From CAYWNA01 sp964459305 (lineage in GTDB: Bacteria; Planctomycetota; Planctomycetia; Pirellulales; Pirellulaceae), in NCBI GenBank assembly GCA_964459305.1, contig CAYWNA010000004.1:96606-160605 (forward strand): a stretch of DNA of 64,000 bases. The letters run 5' to 3'. The notes beneath the pieces are model-generated. The model made no database searches. It worked only from the letters and a program-made list of their open reading frames with translations, and had not been told where the DNA came from. The number at the start of each line of letters is the position of its first letter. The first letter of the stretch is position 1. This document shows positions 42,619 through 51,673 of the stretch, piece after piece. A program made the translations under genes and the position numbers.

Positions 42619-43977
42619 ATGAATCGACGCCTGATGTTCGCACTGCTCATGGGTCTGTTGTTGTCGCAAACGATTCTCGCCGCGGAGCCGATTCGTGTCG
42701 GCGCCTTCGATGTCGATGCATCTCCGCCGGTGGGAAGTCCGCTGGCGTATGATCCGACGAAGGGTGTCGAGACACCGCTAAGCTGCCGTGGTATCGTCCT
42801 GGCTGGAGCGGGGAAACCCATCGTGCTATGTGCCGTTGACTGGATCGGGATCAGCAATGGTGGGCAGACCGTGTTTCGAGAGAGCCTCGCGCGGGCGGCC
42901 GGTACAGTGCCACAGAGAGTGTCCGTACACACGGTGCACCAGCACGACGCCCCGCGATGCGACTTCGCGGCGGATGAGCTGCTCAGCAAACACGGACTTG
43001 GCGGCGTCGGTTTCGATCCCGTTCACGCAAGGGATGTTGTCAACCGAGCGGCCGCTGCCGTGAAGGCGGCGTTAGAGAACGCGAAACCCGTGATGCATGT
43101 CGGCATCGGTTCCGGAATCGTCGACAAAGTTGCTTCGAACCGGCGGATCCTTGGACCGGACGGAAAGGTGAAGCACACTCGCTGGACGGCCACCCGGGAT
43201 CCGAAGATCCGTGCGTTTCCTGTCGGGACGATCGATCCGGCACTGAAACTGATCAGCTTTTGGAATGGCGATGAGCCAATCGCGGCGTTGACCTACTACG
43301 CGACTCATCCGCAGAGCTACTACCGAACCGGTTTGGCCAACCCCGACTTCCCCGGACTGGCGCGCAATGCGAGGCAGAAGGAGACGGGCGTTCCGCACAT
43401 CCACTTTAACGGCGCCGGAGGAGACATCGGTGCGGGTAAGTGGAACGACGGTTCTAAAGAGAACCGGCAAGTGCTTGCGGACCGCGTCGCCGCCGGGATG
43501 AAACTGGCCTGGGAAAACACGAAGAAATCGCCGCTTGCGGCGGAAGATGTCGGCTGGGCTTTCGAGCCGGTCGTTTTGCCGGCATCCGAACACATGGATG
43601 AAGCGGCGCTGGTCAAAACGGTTGAGGACGAAAACGCGAAACCCGATAAGCGTTGGTACGCAGCCAAGAATCTAATTTGGCTGCGACGGTGCCAAAGCGG
43701 CGACACGATCGACATTTCCTGCCTGACGCTGAAGACGGCGCGCGTGGTGCACATGCCGGGCGAACTGTTGATCGCGTACCAGCTTGGGGCTCAGAAGCAC
43801 CGTCCCGACCTGTTCGTCGCCATGGCTGCCTACGGGGAATACGCGCCCGGCTACATCGCGCCCGAGATCGCCTATAGTCAAGGCGGATACGAAGCCAGCC
43901 CCGGAGCATCGAAGGTGGCTCCGTCGGTCGAAGGCGTTCTCATGGGCGCCGTTCGAAAGCTGCTTGGGCCAAAGTAA
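42619..43977 (+). CDS. Neutral/alkaline ceramidase-like secreted protein
   Basis: The 452-residue protein has a signal peptide (RRLMFALLMGLLLSQTILAA) and the N-terminal domain layout of neutral ceramidase-like proteins: GAFDVDASPPVGSPLAYDP, VHTVHQHDAPRCDF, YATHPQSYY, HIHFNGAGGDIGAG and GELLIAYQL. These histidines could bind zinc. Planctomycetes hold many such proteins whose substrate is not established. TAGGAG precedes the ATG. Enzyme class is inferred. Confidence 0.7.
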   Translation: MNRRLMFALLMGLLLSQTILAAEPIRVGAFDVDASPPVGSPLAYDPTKGVETPLSCRGIVLAGAGKPIVLCAVDWIGISNGGQTVFRESLARAAGTVPQRVSVHTVHQHDAPRCDFAADELLSKHGLGGVGFDPVHARDVVNRAAAAVKAALENAKPVMHVGIGSGIVDKVASNRRILGPDGKVKHTRWTATRDPKIRAFPVGTIDPALKLISFWNGDEPIAALTYYATHPQSYYRTGLANPDFPGLARNARQKETGVPHIHFNGAGGDIGAGKWNDGSKENRQVLADRVAAGMKLAWENTKKSPLAAEDVGWAFEPVVLPASEHMDEAALVKTVEDENAKPDKRWYAAKNLIWLRRCQSGDTIDISCLTLKTARVVHMPGELLIAYQLGAQKHRPDLFVAMAAYGEYAPGYIAPEIAYSQGGYEASPGASKVAPSVEGVLMGAVRKLLGPK

Positions 43978-44032
43978 TCGCGAGATCACGATAACACGAT
44001 CCCCAGTTCCTTTTGACTGAATTCAACGGTTG

Positions 44033-44182
44033 ATGATCAGAAGAAGAACAATGTCGGGCGAAGTACGCTTGTTGCTGATCATTGCCGTGAGCAGCCTTGT
44101 ATCGCTGCCCGTCGCGCGAGGTGAACAAGCTGCTGCGCAACTCGTCCAGACGCTTGGCTCCCAACAATTCACTAACCGCTGA
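44033..44182 (+). pseudogene. N-terminal fragment of a secreted HEAT-type protein
   Basis: A 49-residue open frame with a signal peptide (VRLLLIIAVSSLVSLPVARG) and the beginning of a typical planctomycete repeat (QAAAQLVQTLGSQQFTNR) is cut off by TGA. Sequence after the stop continues helix-like in another frame, so this looks like a broken gene start. Confidence 0.5.
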
Positions 44183-44288
44183 GGAGTTACTCGAAGCGGC
44201 GAGAAGCGGTTCCGTTCAGCAGGTGAGAACGATACTTCAACGAGGTGCAAGACATGGCCAACTGGCCCCCGAAATGGTCGTTGGAGAT

Positions 44289-44420
44289 GACGAAGCACGG
44301 TACTTCAACTGGGAGATCGATTCGAACCTGCTGGTCGACGGTCGAAATGTCCTCGCCGTCGAAATCCATCAGCGCGACGGCATCAGCTCGGACCTTGGAT
44401 TTGATCTGCAACTGGGAGAC
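44289..44420 (+). pseudogene. Fragment of a secreted beta-sandwich protein
   Basis: The frame here encodes FNWEIDSNLLVDGRNVLAVE and IHQRDGISSDLGFDLQL, a stretch common near the start or end of planctomycete phosphoesterase/CotH-type secreted proteins. It lacks the rest of such a gene and is flanked by unrelated fragments. Confidence 0.5.
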
Positions 44421-44453
44421 AACCGGGATGAAGCGTTGATCTCACGACACAAA

Positions 44454-44718
44454 ACCGGTCGGCAGCTATGAGCCAAACGCCTGGGGATTGTACGACACGC
44501 ACGGCAACCTCATCGAGTGGACGGCGGACCGTTACGGCGAGTTCTTGACAGACACAGTGACTGATCCACAGGGTGCCACAGCTGGCGATAATCGCGTCCG
44601 ACGTGGCGGCTCCTGGCAGAGCAAACCCAGTGAGTGTCGATCTTCGTCGCGATGGTCCTCCAGGCCGAAAAGCAACTACCAAGGCGGAGGTTTTCGCGTG
44701 GTGTTGGAAGACTGTTGA
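44454..44718 (+). pseudogene. C-terminal fragment of a formylglycine-generating-enzyme-like gene
   Basis: The frame reads PVGSYEPNAWGLYDTHGN, then LIEWTADRYGE, VRRGGSWQSKPSECRSS and GGFRVVLEDC, the C-terminal signature of the SUMF1/FGE family (usual form NAWGLYDMHGNVWEW and GGSW). The N-terminal two thirds are missing. Confidence 0.75.
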
Positions 44719-44720
44719 TT

Positions 44721-45075
44721 GTCTGGTTCGCTCGGACCCACCCTACATCTACTCAAATGACCAAAAAAGTCGCCCCAAACGCCGCGGCAAGCGACGTCAT
44801 TCACTACGCGGAAGCAAGCCTCCAACAAACGGCTTCAGTGCCATCCGCATGACGGCGTCTTTCCGTTTCGAACATTCCCGATTTGAGTTTTGGATTTGTT
44901 TCGGATTTCGTGCTTCGGGCTTAGGATTTCGAAAAGCGCCCAGATGTTTCTGTCCAAGACTCTCTTCTTTCGGCAGCCCCCCGATCGCGCGGTCATTGTT
45001 TACTCGCGCCGGCGTTGCGACGGAGCTGCCCCAAGAGATCCGCGATCTTCTCGTGGACTCGTTGCGTTTGCGAGA
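44721..45075. other. Non-coding stretch with an A/T repeat tract
   Basis: These 355 bases contain no convincing gene. At 44878-44936 a degenerate tandem of GGATTT and TTTCG-like words (GATTTGAGTTTTGGATTT, GGATTTCGTGC, TAGGATTTCG) occurs, as is frequent between planctomycete genes. A short ORF ends at about 45100, possibly another fragment (ELPQEIRDLLVDSLRLRDH). Confidence 0.45.
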
Positions 45076-46086
45076 TCACGAACCCGTTGTTGTTGTCGGG
45101 TAAGACGTCCGGTTAGGATTCACGGATGATCCGTCCGAAGGAGTGGATCGCTGGTCTGTGGCATCGTCTAGCGCGACAATTGCGGTACTCACCGGTTCCT
45201 TCTCACCTTGAACGCCGGCCTGCACCGTGACTGTGTTGCTGGACGAAACCGGCTCCTGTCCGACAACGAAGGTGGCGACCGACCAGATACCGAAACAAGC
45301 GGCTAATGACGTTGCTGCGACGGAACTCCCAGTGGCTCTTGCGGCTGATGCCATAGCGGATACCTCCGATTGTGCCAGTTGGTAGGATGTGGAACCGCAG
45401 GCTTCGCCCGCGGCGTAGGAAACACTCGACTGAACGGTCTGTTGGATCAGACTCGTTGATACCTGTGCCCAAGCCGCCTCTTGGGTCGAGGCCACCACCG
45501 CGCCCAAAACCGAAAACGTAACGCCCCGTTGTGCAAGTCGACGTCGCAATTGCGCCCTGGCTCGCTTGAGCCGTCCCTCAGCGGCCGAAACGCTGAGCCC
45601 CAGTTCGCGGGCGACGTCCTTGACGGCTCGACCCGCCAAATAGTGCAATATCAGCGGACGCCGGTACTTCTCGGCAAGGGCATACAACTCCTCGTCGACG
45701 ACACGTTCATCGTGCCGCCGCAACACTTGGTCAAACGGATTGTCCTCGTTGGCCACGGCCTCACCCAACGGTTCTTCGCAAGCAGCGTATTTCCTCTTGG
45801 CTTCTTTCAGCGCGACCCGGTAGGCCACCCCATACAGCCAGTGCGTTAGAGCCCCCTTCTTCCTGATCTTTCGCGCGCTTTTCGCCAGCACAAGAAACGT
45901 CGCCTGAAACGCATCCTCGGCATCGTGTCCGTTTCCCAGCACGCGCCGACAGACGCCAAGGACCAATGGGCCGTGCCGTCGGAGGATTTCCTCGAAAGCA
46001 GACTCGTCCGACCTGCGTGCAAAGCGAAGCAACAGCTCATGATCCGTGGCGTCGTTCGTTGGCTTCTCGTTTCGTTCGGCTGCCAT
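45076..46086 (-). CDS. ECF sigma factor with membrane-anchored C-terminal extension
   Basis: The 336-residue protein (ATG at 46086) has sigma-70 region 2 (ESAFEEILRRHGPLVLGVCR; DAEDAFQATFLVLAKSA) and region 4 (YRRPLILHYLAGRAVKDVAR, ELGLSVSAAEGRLKRARA). After residue 200 a 130-residue extension includes a hydrophobic segment (TSLAACFGIWSVATFVVG) and a Ser/Thr-rich tail, suggesting membrane sequestration of the sigma factor. Such fusions are typical of Planctomycetota. No anti-sigma gene is adjacent. Confidence 0.88.
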   Translation of the reverse strand: MAAERNEKPTNDATDHELLLRFARRSDESAFEEILRRHGPLVLGVCRRVLGNGHDAEDAFQATFLVLAKSARKIRKKGALTHWLYGVAYRVALKEAKRKYAACEEPLGEAVANEDNPFDQVLRRHDERVVDEELYALAEKYRRPLILHYLAGRAVKDVARELGLSVSAAEGRLKRARAQLRRRLAQRGVTFSVLGAVVASTQEAAWAQVSTSLIQQTVQSSVSYAAGEACGSTSYQLAQSEVSAMASAARATGSSVAATSLAACFGIWSVATFVVGQEPVSSSNTVTVQAGVQGEKEPVSTAIVALDDATDQRSTPSDGSSVNPNRTSYPTTTTGS

Positions 46087-46184
46087 GGTTGTAATAGTAG
46101 TTCTCCCACGCGACGATTCCGGGCGCACATTCTCCCAAGAATCGAGAAAAAGGGCAGCAGCCCGTCGGCAGGGCGGTGGCGAAT

Positions 46185-46264
46185 TCGTTTAACCGCGAGC
46201 CGCGGCGTGCGCGACCGGGCATGGCCAGCGGATTACGCGCACGCCTCGGCTTGCGGCTAAACGA
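46185..46264. repeat. CCGGAGGCGTGCG palindrome, copy 3
   Basis: Left arm (46185-46213, TCGTTTAACCGCGAGCCGCG then GCGTGCGCG) and right arm (46236-46264) are inverted copies around a 22-base centre; related to four other copies in the window. Confidence 0.8.
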
Positions 46265-46357
46265 GCCATTCTCGCCGCGCAGCGGTACCCCCGTCCTCGT
46301 CAGAGTTCTCCGACCAGCGAGCCCCGGCAATCCGCCTCACGGGCCCTTTCCCGGCGC

Positions 46358-48031
46358 TCAGAGTCCACCGCGATATTTCATGACTCGTTCGGGCCGAAGG
46401 GAGGGTGCCGCGGTCAGCACGTCCACAATTTCCAGGATGTACAGGATTGCCCGATCTCTGGCTTGCAGGCCTTTTGCCTCGGCGAGATGTTGCCGAGCGA
46501 GTTCGGGAAACTGATCGTCGCCGACCAGGGCCCACGCCAAGGTCCAGTCGATCCACCGACCGCGAAATCTACTAGTGACCTGCGATTCCATGCAATTGAG
46601 GACCTCGCGTGCCAAGTCGCGATTGGATAGTGCCAGAAGGATTACCAGTGTCATGTTTTCGCGCGTGGATCTCTCCATGCGCGAAGCAATAGCGCGATGG
46701 TACACGCGGTCCATATCGGGATAGCCAATCGAGTTTGCTTGCAGGGCCAGAATGGCGGCGCGGACCGGCCGCTCGTCCCAATACTTACCCCTCGTGTCCC
46801 ACGGCGGAACCGAAAACACGCACAGATTAAGCGCCCGGTCGATCAGAGACCACGCTCGTGTTGAGTCCCTGTCGGCAATCTCAACCGCAAGTTGGCCCAT
46901 CGCACGAGCCCGGGCCTCCAGCGCGTCGGGGCTCCAATAGCGGTCGTCACCGACCGATTCAACCGATTCGATTCGCTCATCCAGGCTTTTCAACTCGGCA
47001 CGTTCCTCCACCTCTTTGTTCATGAGAGCCATTGTGGCGTCGAGCTTCGCCTGGGCACGCACGCGTTTCGCTTCGTCCAATCCCGTGGTGTGACGTCTAG
47101 CCTCGTCGACAAGTCGACATGCTGCCGCAGGATCCGTCTTGATAAATCGCTCGGCGAGCTTGATCACTTCTCGAAAGACGTCGTAATGGTGCGCTTTGGG
47201 CAACACGGCAAATGCGCCGTCCACGTCGCCCTCGGCAATCAGGTTTTCTGCATTCGCAATCCGAGCGAGCACCGCATCAAAATCATCGTCTCCCGCCCAC
47301 TCGAGGGCTTTCTCCAGGTCAACGCGGCCCATCAGACGGATGAACGAATGCGGATAGTGCCGAGGTTCTCCTGCCGACCAGATCTCCTCCAGTACCTGCC
47401 CGGCCATTTCTCGCTGCCGCCGGAGCAGATCTTCGTCCGGTTGGGGCGACGGTTCACCCCGTGGAATGGGTTCGTCTTTACGTAGCAGCTTGATTACAGT
47501 GTTGGTTGCTCCGCTCTTAGTAGGCTCTGCGGTGAATCGATAACCATCCTTCTCCGCGAAAACGTAGGCCTGACCGGTACGAAACCCTTCCAGCCGGAAT
47601 TGCCCTTCCTGGTCGGTCTTGGTGATCAGCACACGCGGTGCGTCGCCAGTATTGAACACCTGAACGTTTTCCAGCGGTGCGCCGCGAGAATCGGTGATTC
47701 TTCCTTGAATGGCGTGCATGGCGTCATGAAGTACAACATCTCTCAGTTCATGCAACCGATCGGCGACGCCCGGAGCCCACTCTGAATATCCCGTCTCGTA
47801 GCCTTTTGCTTCGACGTCAACGCGATACCTGTCACCGGGCCACAATCCGCGAAACTGGAAATGGCCCTCGGCATCCGTCTCGTCGAGCCAATTGAGGCCA
47901 AGCGACACTAAGACGCCGTCGCCTCGCTCTCCCATTCCGTACAGCCGTGCCGTAGCGTCCGGTACGGGCGAACCTGATTTGTCGACGGCTTTACCGCGCA
48001 ATGCGAAACACCCCTTTTTCGGAAACCACAA
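46358..48031 (-). CDS. Carboxypeptidase-regulatory-like domain protein, probably the frameshifted 3' part of the M56 gene
   Basis: The 557-codon frame contains two beta-sandwich domains near the start (RGKAVDKSGSPVPDATARLY; IQGRITDSRGAPLENVQVFN), then a long helical region with no recognised domain (residues 210-557). Its only upstream start is a TTG at 48031 inside the preceding gene; the next ATG would cut into the first domain. Frame and homology continue from the M56 gene if one base near 47992 is skipped (VFRIA then GKAVDKSG), so this may be one broken or mis-assembled gene. Confidence 0.6.
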   Translation of the reverse strand: MWFPKKGCFALRGKAVDKSGSPVPDATARLYGMGERGDGVLVSLGLNWLDETDAEGHFQFRGLWPGDRYRVDVEAKGYETGYSEWAPGVADRLHELRDVVLHDAMHAIQGRITDSRGAPLENVQVFNTGDAPRVLITKTDQEGQFRLEGFRTGQAYVFAEKDGYRFTAEPTKSGATNTVIKLLRKDEPIPRGEPSPQPDEDLLRRQREMAGQVLEEIWSAGEPRHYPHSFIRLMGRVDLEKALEWAGDDDFDAVLARIANAENLIAEGDVDGAFAVLPKAHHYDVFREVIKLAERFIKTDPAAACRLVDEARRHTTGLDEAKRVRAQAKLDATMALMNKEVEERAELKSLDERIESVESVGDDRYWSPDALEARARAMGQLAVEIADRDSTRAWSLIDRALNLCVFSVPPWDTRGKYWDERPVRAAILALQANSIGYPDMDRVYHRAIASRMERSTRENMTLVILLALSNRDLAREVLNCMESQVTSRFRGRWIDWTLAWALVGDDQFPELARQHLAEAKGLQARDRAILYILEIVDVLTAAPSLRPERVMKYRGGL

Positions 48032-50807
48032 TCCGCACGGGAGCGGTGACTTCTTCCGGGACGATCACGACGGGACCTCCGCAAGCGGTACCGCCGCTGC
48101 GTGCGCGCAGTTGCTGAGCAACGGATGGCTGGTCAGTCCTCAGGATAAACCCGCCTGCGTAATCTGGCTCGAACCGGCACCTCGCGGACGTGCGTTCGTT
48201 TTTCGTTGCTCGCACCTCGGCATCCGGCAACGGCCTGCCTGACGGGTCGACGACGACGATGTGCCACAGGGCCTCCCGTTTGAGTTCGATTGTCCAGGTT
48301 CTGTTGCCAATCACCTCCTCCGCTAGCTCGACGGTTTGGCGACCGTAACCTTTGGCCCGCATAATCACTGAGACTTTGCCCGGTTTGACGTAGAACGAAT
48401 AGGCGCCGTGCTCGTCAGTTTCCACGACATTCGGATACAGGATGCTTCCGCGGTCGATGGCGGGAGGGTAGAGTCGCGCGTGTTTGATGGCCAAACCGCT
48501 TTCTTGATCGACAACCCGTCCGTCGATGCGAACTGCGGCAGGCAAGGTCAACGAGACGGCCGTTTCCTGTCCGGACTTGACCATAACGTCTGCCAATCGC
48601 TCGGCTGCATAGGGCACGCCTCCTGGCGGCGAAACGAAAACCTCATACGTGCCGGGTGTGAGGTCAATCGCAAACCGCCCATGTTCGTTCGTGACGGTCC
48701 TCACGCGAGAAGGGTATACGACATAGCGCGGGCGGTCAGGCCAATGGATGCCGGTTATCGAGCATGCAACTTGCGTCCCCGCCAAACCGGTCGTTCTACC
48801 GGGAGCCACAACACAGCCGACAAGAGTTCCCGGTCGAGCAAGTTGAATCGTGGTTGCTTCCCGCAAGTCGAAGATCACATACTGCAGACCAAACCCGTCT
48901 GCCTCGATCTCAACGGCAAGGCTTCCTTCGCGCGGTACGTCGCGGAGAATGAAGTATCCCTCCTCATTGGTGTCGTCCGTCGCCTTGTTGATCAGCTCAG
49001 CCGACAGATCGAAGCCCCCCGGCAAATTTGCCCCGGCTACGCTGTCGTGATGCCATATCCATGCGGAAACTTGGGCACCGACGATCGGATCACCGCTGGC
49101 ATCAACCAGACGCCCTTGGTAATGCCCGACATTCATCAGTTGGATCCTCGGCCAGTGCGGTCCTGTCCGAAACCTGACTTTCCCGCCGTGGAGGCCGCCG
49201 AAACGGCCCTGCCGGTCAATCGCGACCACAGCAGGCACGGGCGCCCGGGCCCTGAAAATATCCCGCCACGCTTCCATATGGAAGCGACCCGTTGCGTCGG
49301 TTGTCGTTTCCTGCAAAACCTCCGGTAGACCTTCGTCTTGGGGTCGGATCAGCAGCACCTTGACGCCGGCCGCTGCTCGTCCCTCAGGATCGAGCACGGT
49401 CCCCGTGAACGGCCCGACTCCGATGATCCTACCTCCTTGCGACGAATCTGGACGGCTGTCGTTTGCCTTCGTCGTATCCGCCGATGCAGGCGATGACTCC
49501 TCCCGCTTTTCGGACGCATCGTCGGTCGTCACAGCCGGTTTGTCGTCTCCGGCTGGGATGTCGCTCGCCTGCGGCGAGCCCCCTTGCGTTCGGGGAATCA
49601 ACACAAACGGAAGCAAACAGGTGCCCAAGAAGGCAAGAAACACCAGCAAACCTCGACGCGTTAGACGCATGTTCGGAAGCGCCTCGGTTTGTCCTAGAAT
49701 CCGCATCACGCGCTGTCGCAGTTGACTGCTGCTTTTCTCGGTCGCTGCCAGGGCACCGGTGGGTTCGAGCGATCGCCCTCGAATCCGGTGACGCAACTCT
49801 GAAAGACGGACGAGCGATTCAGCGTAACAGTCGGGTTTGCTTCCGCACCGGAGAACGAAATCATCACAGCAGTTCTCGCGCTCTCGGCTCACCATCCGAC
49901 TAACAAACCACACCGCGGGATGGAAAAAGAGAATGGCTTCGATCGATCGCTGGACGAGCAGCAGCAGATGATCGTACCGGCGAATATGAGCCAGTTCGTG
50001 CAACAGAACGGCTTCCAGTTGCTCGGGCGTCAGTTGCGTGGCAATCGCGGGGGGCAGAAGGATCGCCGGCTTCACCACTCCCACAACTACCGGAACAGCA
50101 ATACGCTCGCAATATGCGATGATCGGTGTGAACCGCCTTTTCCACCGATGCTCATGTCTCTCGGCCAAGCCGGCGATCGGATCGTCCGGGATTGTTCGGG
50201 CCACCGCTCGCAGACGTTGCCCACCGCACAACGCCGAAAACAGCCGTAGAAACATCAGAATCACACCCGCGACGTAGATTGACGTCGCATACGGCGCGAT
50301 TCGCGTCCAACTGCCGAATCGCAATGACAGGGATGCCGATTCATCGATTGTAGGGGACGGGCCGCCGGCGATGATGAGATCTTTCTGTTCAGACGAACGA
50401 GGGATTGGATCGGCGGGCTGCATCAGCGGCAGGACTGGACCTTCGATGGGCTCAGCAACACCGACTGAATTCTCTTCTCGCATAACCGTCGGCCGCGCGG
50501 CGATGCCCGTTTCACGGCTGGAGACGATGGCAGCATCTTGCGAGGAAGCCCAACGAATCGGTGTAGTATCCGACGCGATTGCCGGCCGCAACGCTGAGAG
50601 GACGAACAGATTCGCCGGAACGAACGCGACCATCAAGCCCAGGGTTGTGAACCAAAGCACGTATTTGATCTGCGATGATCGTCGACGGATGACGAAGGCG
50701 ACAACGCTTGCGATGGCCAAAAGAACCATCCCCTCCCAAAGACAATGGACCAGTGATTGCACCAGAAGAAATGGCGCGTCGTTCTGAAGCCAGTCGAAAT
50801 AGTTCAT
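47991..50807 (-). CDS. BlaR1-type M56 metallopeptidase sensor with carboxypeptidase-regulatory repeats
   Basis: The 938-residue protein has about four N-terminal membrane segments (LLAIASVVAFVI; LWFTTLGLMVAFVPANLFVL; TSIYVAGVILMFLRLFSA) and the zinc motif HELAH (270-274) of the M56 family, with a further segment after residue 385. The C-terminal 450 residues carry repeated beta-sandwich domains (GPFTGTVLDPEGRAAAGVKV; YQGRLVDASGDPIVGAQVSA). M56 proteins respond to envelope signals and cleave a BlaI-type repressor, encoded just upstream. Ligand unknown. Confidence 0.88.
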   Translation of the reverse strand: MNYFDWLQNDAPFLLVQSLVHCLWEGMVLLAIASVVAFVIRRRSSQIKYVLWFTTLGLMVAFVPANLFVLSALRPAIASDTTPIRWASSQDAAIVSSRETGIAARPTVMREENSVGVAEPIEGPVLPLMQPADPIPRSSEQKDLIIAGGPSPTIDESASLSLRFGSWTRIAPYATSIYVAGVILMFLRLFSALCGGQRLRAVARTIPDDPIAGLAERHEHRWKRRFTPIIAYCERIAVPVVVGVVKPAILLPPAIATQLTPEQLEAVLLHELAHIRRYDHLLLLVQRSIEAILFFHPAVWFVSRMVSRERENCCDDFVLRCGSKPDCYAESLVRLSELRHRIRGRSLEPTGALAATEKSSSQLRQRVMRILGQTEALPNMRLTRRGLLVFLAFLGTCLLPFVLIPRTQGGSPQASDIPAGDDKPAVTTDDASEKREESSPASADTTKANDSRPDSSQGGRIIGVGPFTGTVLDPEGRAAAGVKVLLIRPQDEGLPEVLQETTTDATGRFHMEAWRDIFRARAPVPAVVAIDRQGRFGGLHGGKVRFRTGPHWPRIQLMNVGHYQGRLVDASGDPIVGAQVSAWIWHHDSVAGANLPGGFDLSAELINKATDDTNEEGYFILRDVPREGSLAVEIEADGFGLQYVIFDLREATTIQLARPGTLVGCVVAPGRTTGLAGTQVACSITGIHWPDRPRYVVYPSRVRTVTNEHGRFAIDLTPGTYEVFVSPPGGVPYAAERLADVMVKSGQETAVSLTLPAAVRIDGRVVDQESGLAIKHARLYPPAIDRGSILYPNVVETDEHGAYSFYVKPGKVSVIMRAKGYGRQTVELAEEVIGNRTWTIELKREALWHIVVVDPSGRPLPDAEVRATKNERTSARCRFEPDYAGGFILRTDQPSVAQQLRARSGGTACGGPVVIVPEEVTAPVRIVVSEKGVFRIAR

Positions 50808-50809
50808 GG

Positions 50810-51208
50810 CTACTCCTCCTGTCGTCGATGGCGGTTGATCAGCCGACGTAGGGCACGATGCTCGTCGTCGTCAACATGTTCCGAGTCAAGCAGCTTCAGA
50901 AGCAGCGCCTCGGCCGACCCGTCGAAGACGCGGCTCAGCAGATCGTCCAGCATGCCCTTCGAGACGGACGCTTCACTCACACCAGCCGAGAACGTGTATG
51001 CCTTGCCATGCTGCTCGCGACCGAGCAGCCCCTTGTCGGTCATGGTATGCAGAACCGTGACTACCGTTGTGTGAGCGAGCTCGCGATGCTCGTCTTGCGC
51101 GAGTGACTGGCGTATCTCACGCACCGACGCAGGTCCGCTGCGCCAGAAAATCTTCAAAATCTGAAGCTCCAACTCCGTCGGAAACCGAGATGCAGGTCGC
51201 GCCATCAT
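50810..51208 (-). CDS. BlaI/MecI/CopY-family repressor
   Basis: The 132-residue protein has the winged-helix BlaI pattern (FPTELELQILKIFWRSGPAS; TTVVTVLHTMTDKGLLGREQ) and a C-terminal dimerisation region. It is encoded directly upstream of the M56 sensor (3-base gap) and would be cleaved by it, releasing the operator at 51226-51265. Confidence 0.9.
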   Translation of the reverse strand: MMARPASRFPTELELQILKIFWRSGPASVREIRQSLAQDEHRELAHTTVVTVLHTMTDKGLLGREQHGKAYTFSAGVSEASVSKGMLDDLLSRVFDGSAEALLLKLLDSEHVDDDEHRALRRLINRHRRQEE

Positions 51209-51673
51209 ACTTCTCCGGGAACGATCCTCTAGTTTTGTAGGGCATAAACTCTATAAAACTAGAGGTCAAGACTTTTTGACGTTTTTTCGAAGAGGTTTAC
51301 GTGAATGCCACGGCTGACAAGTGGACTCGAGCGTCTTCCGACATCTCTCGCGATATGGGCTACAAGTTATCTGAGGGTGTCCGGGAATTGGGAGGGCGAG
51401 TTCCTTCGGAGCCGGATTCTTGGCACCAACGCGCGGCTCGGCAGGAGCCTTGCCCTCCCGAAAATCGCGTATCCTGGCGTGTCGAATTCACGAGCACCCT
51501 CAGCTATATCGGGCGTTGCAGGCTTTTCACACGGCGTTTCTGTGCAGCTGCCATACACGGTCGCGACACATTGTTGCACTCGACCCCAATTTGTACTGAT
51601 AATACACCGCGTGGATTCACCGTGCCGCATGTGGACGCTCGACTCTAGACCCCGTACCCTCAACCACGAAACG
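51209..51673. other. Divergent regulatory region of the BlaI operon
   Basis: About 465 bases between the divergent BlaI gene and the plus-strand gene starting at 51674. It holds the palindromic operator at 51226-51265. A plus-strand frame in phase with the downstream gene extends back to 51305 but is Arg/Ser-rich and unlike the downstream protein, so it was not taken as coding. Confidence 0.45.
51226..51265. promoter_or_regulatory. BlaI-type operator
   Basis: CCTCTAGTTTTGTAG and CTATAAAACTAGAGG are inverted copies (14 of 15 matching) around a 10-base spacer, 18 bases upstream of the BlaI-family gene, fitting the dyad bound by BlaI/MecI repressors and implying autoregulation. Confidence 0.7.

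Noticed and set aside
51305..51673. Start of the 515-residue gene at 51305
   Set aside because: The extra 123 residues look non-coding and overlap the regulatory region; the ATG at 51674 begins protein-like sequence.
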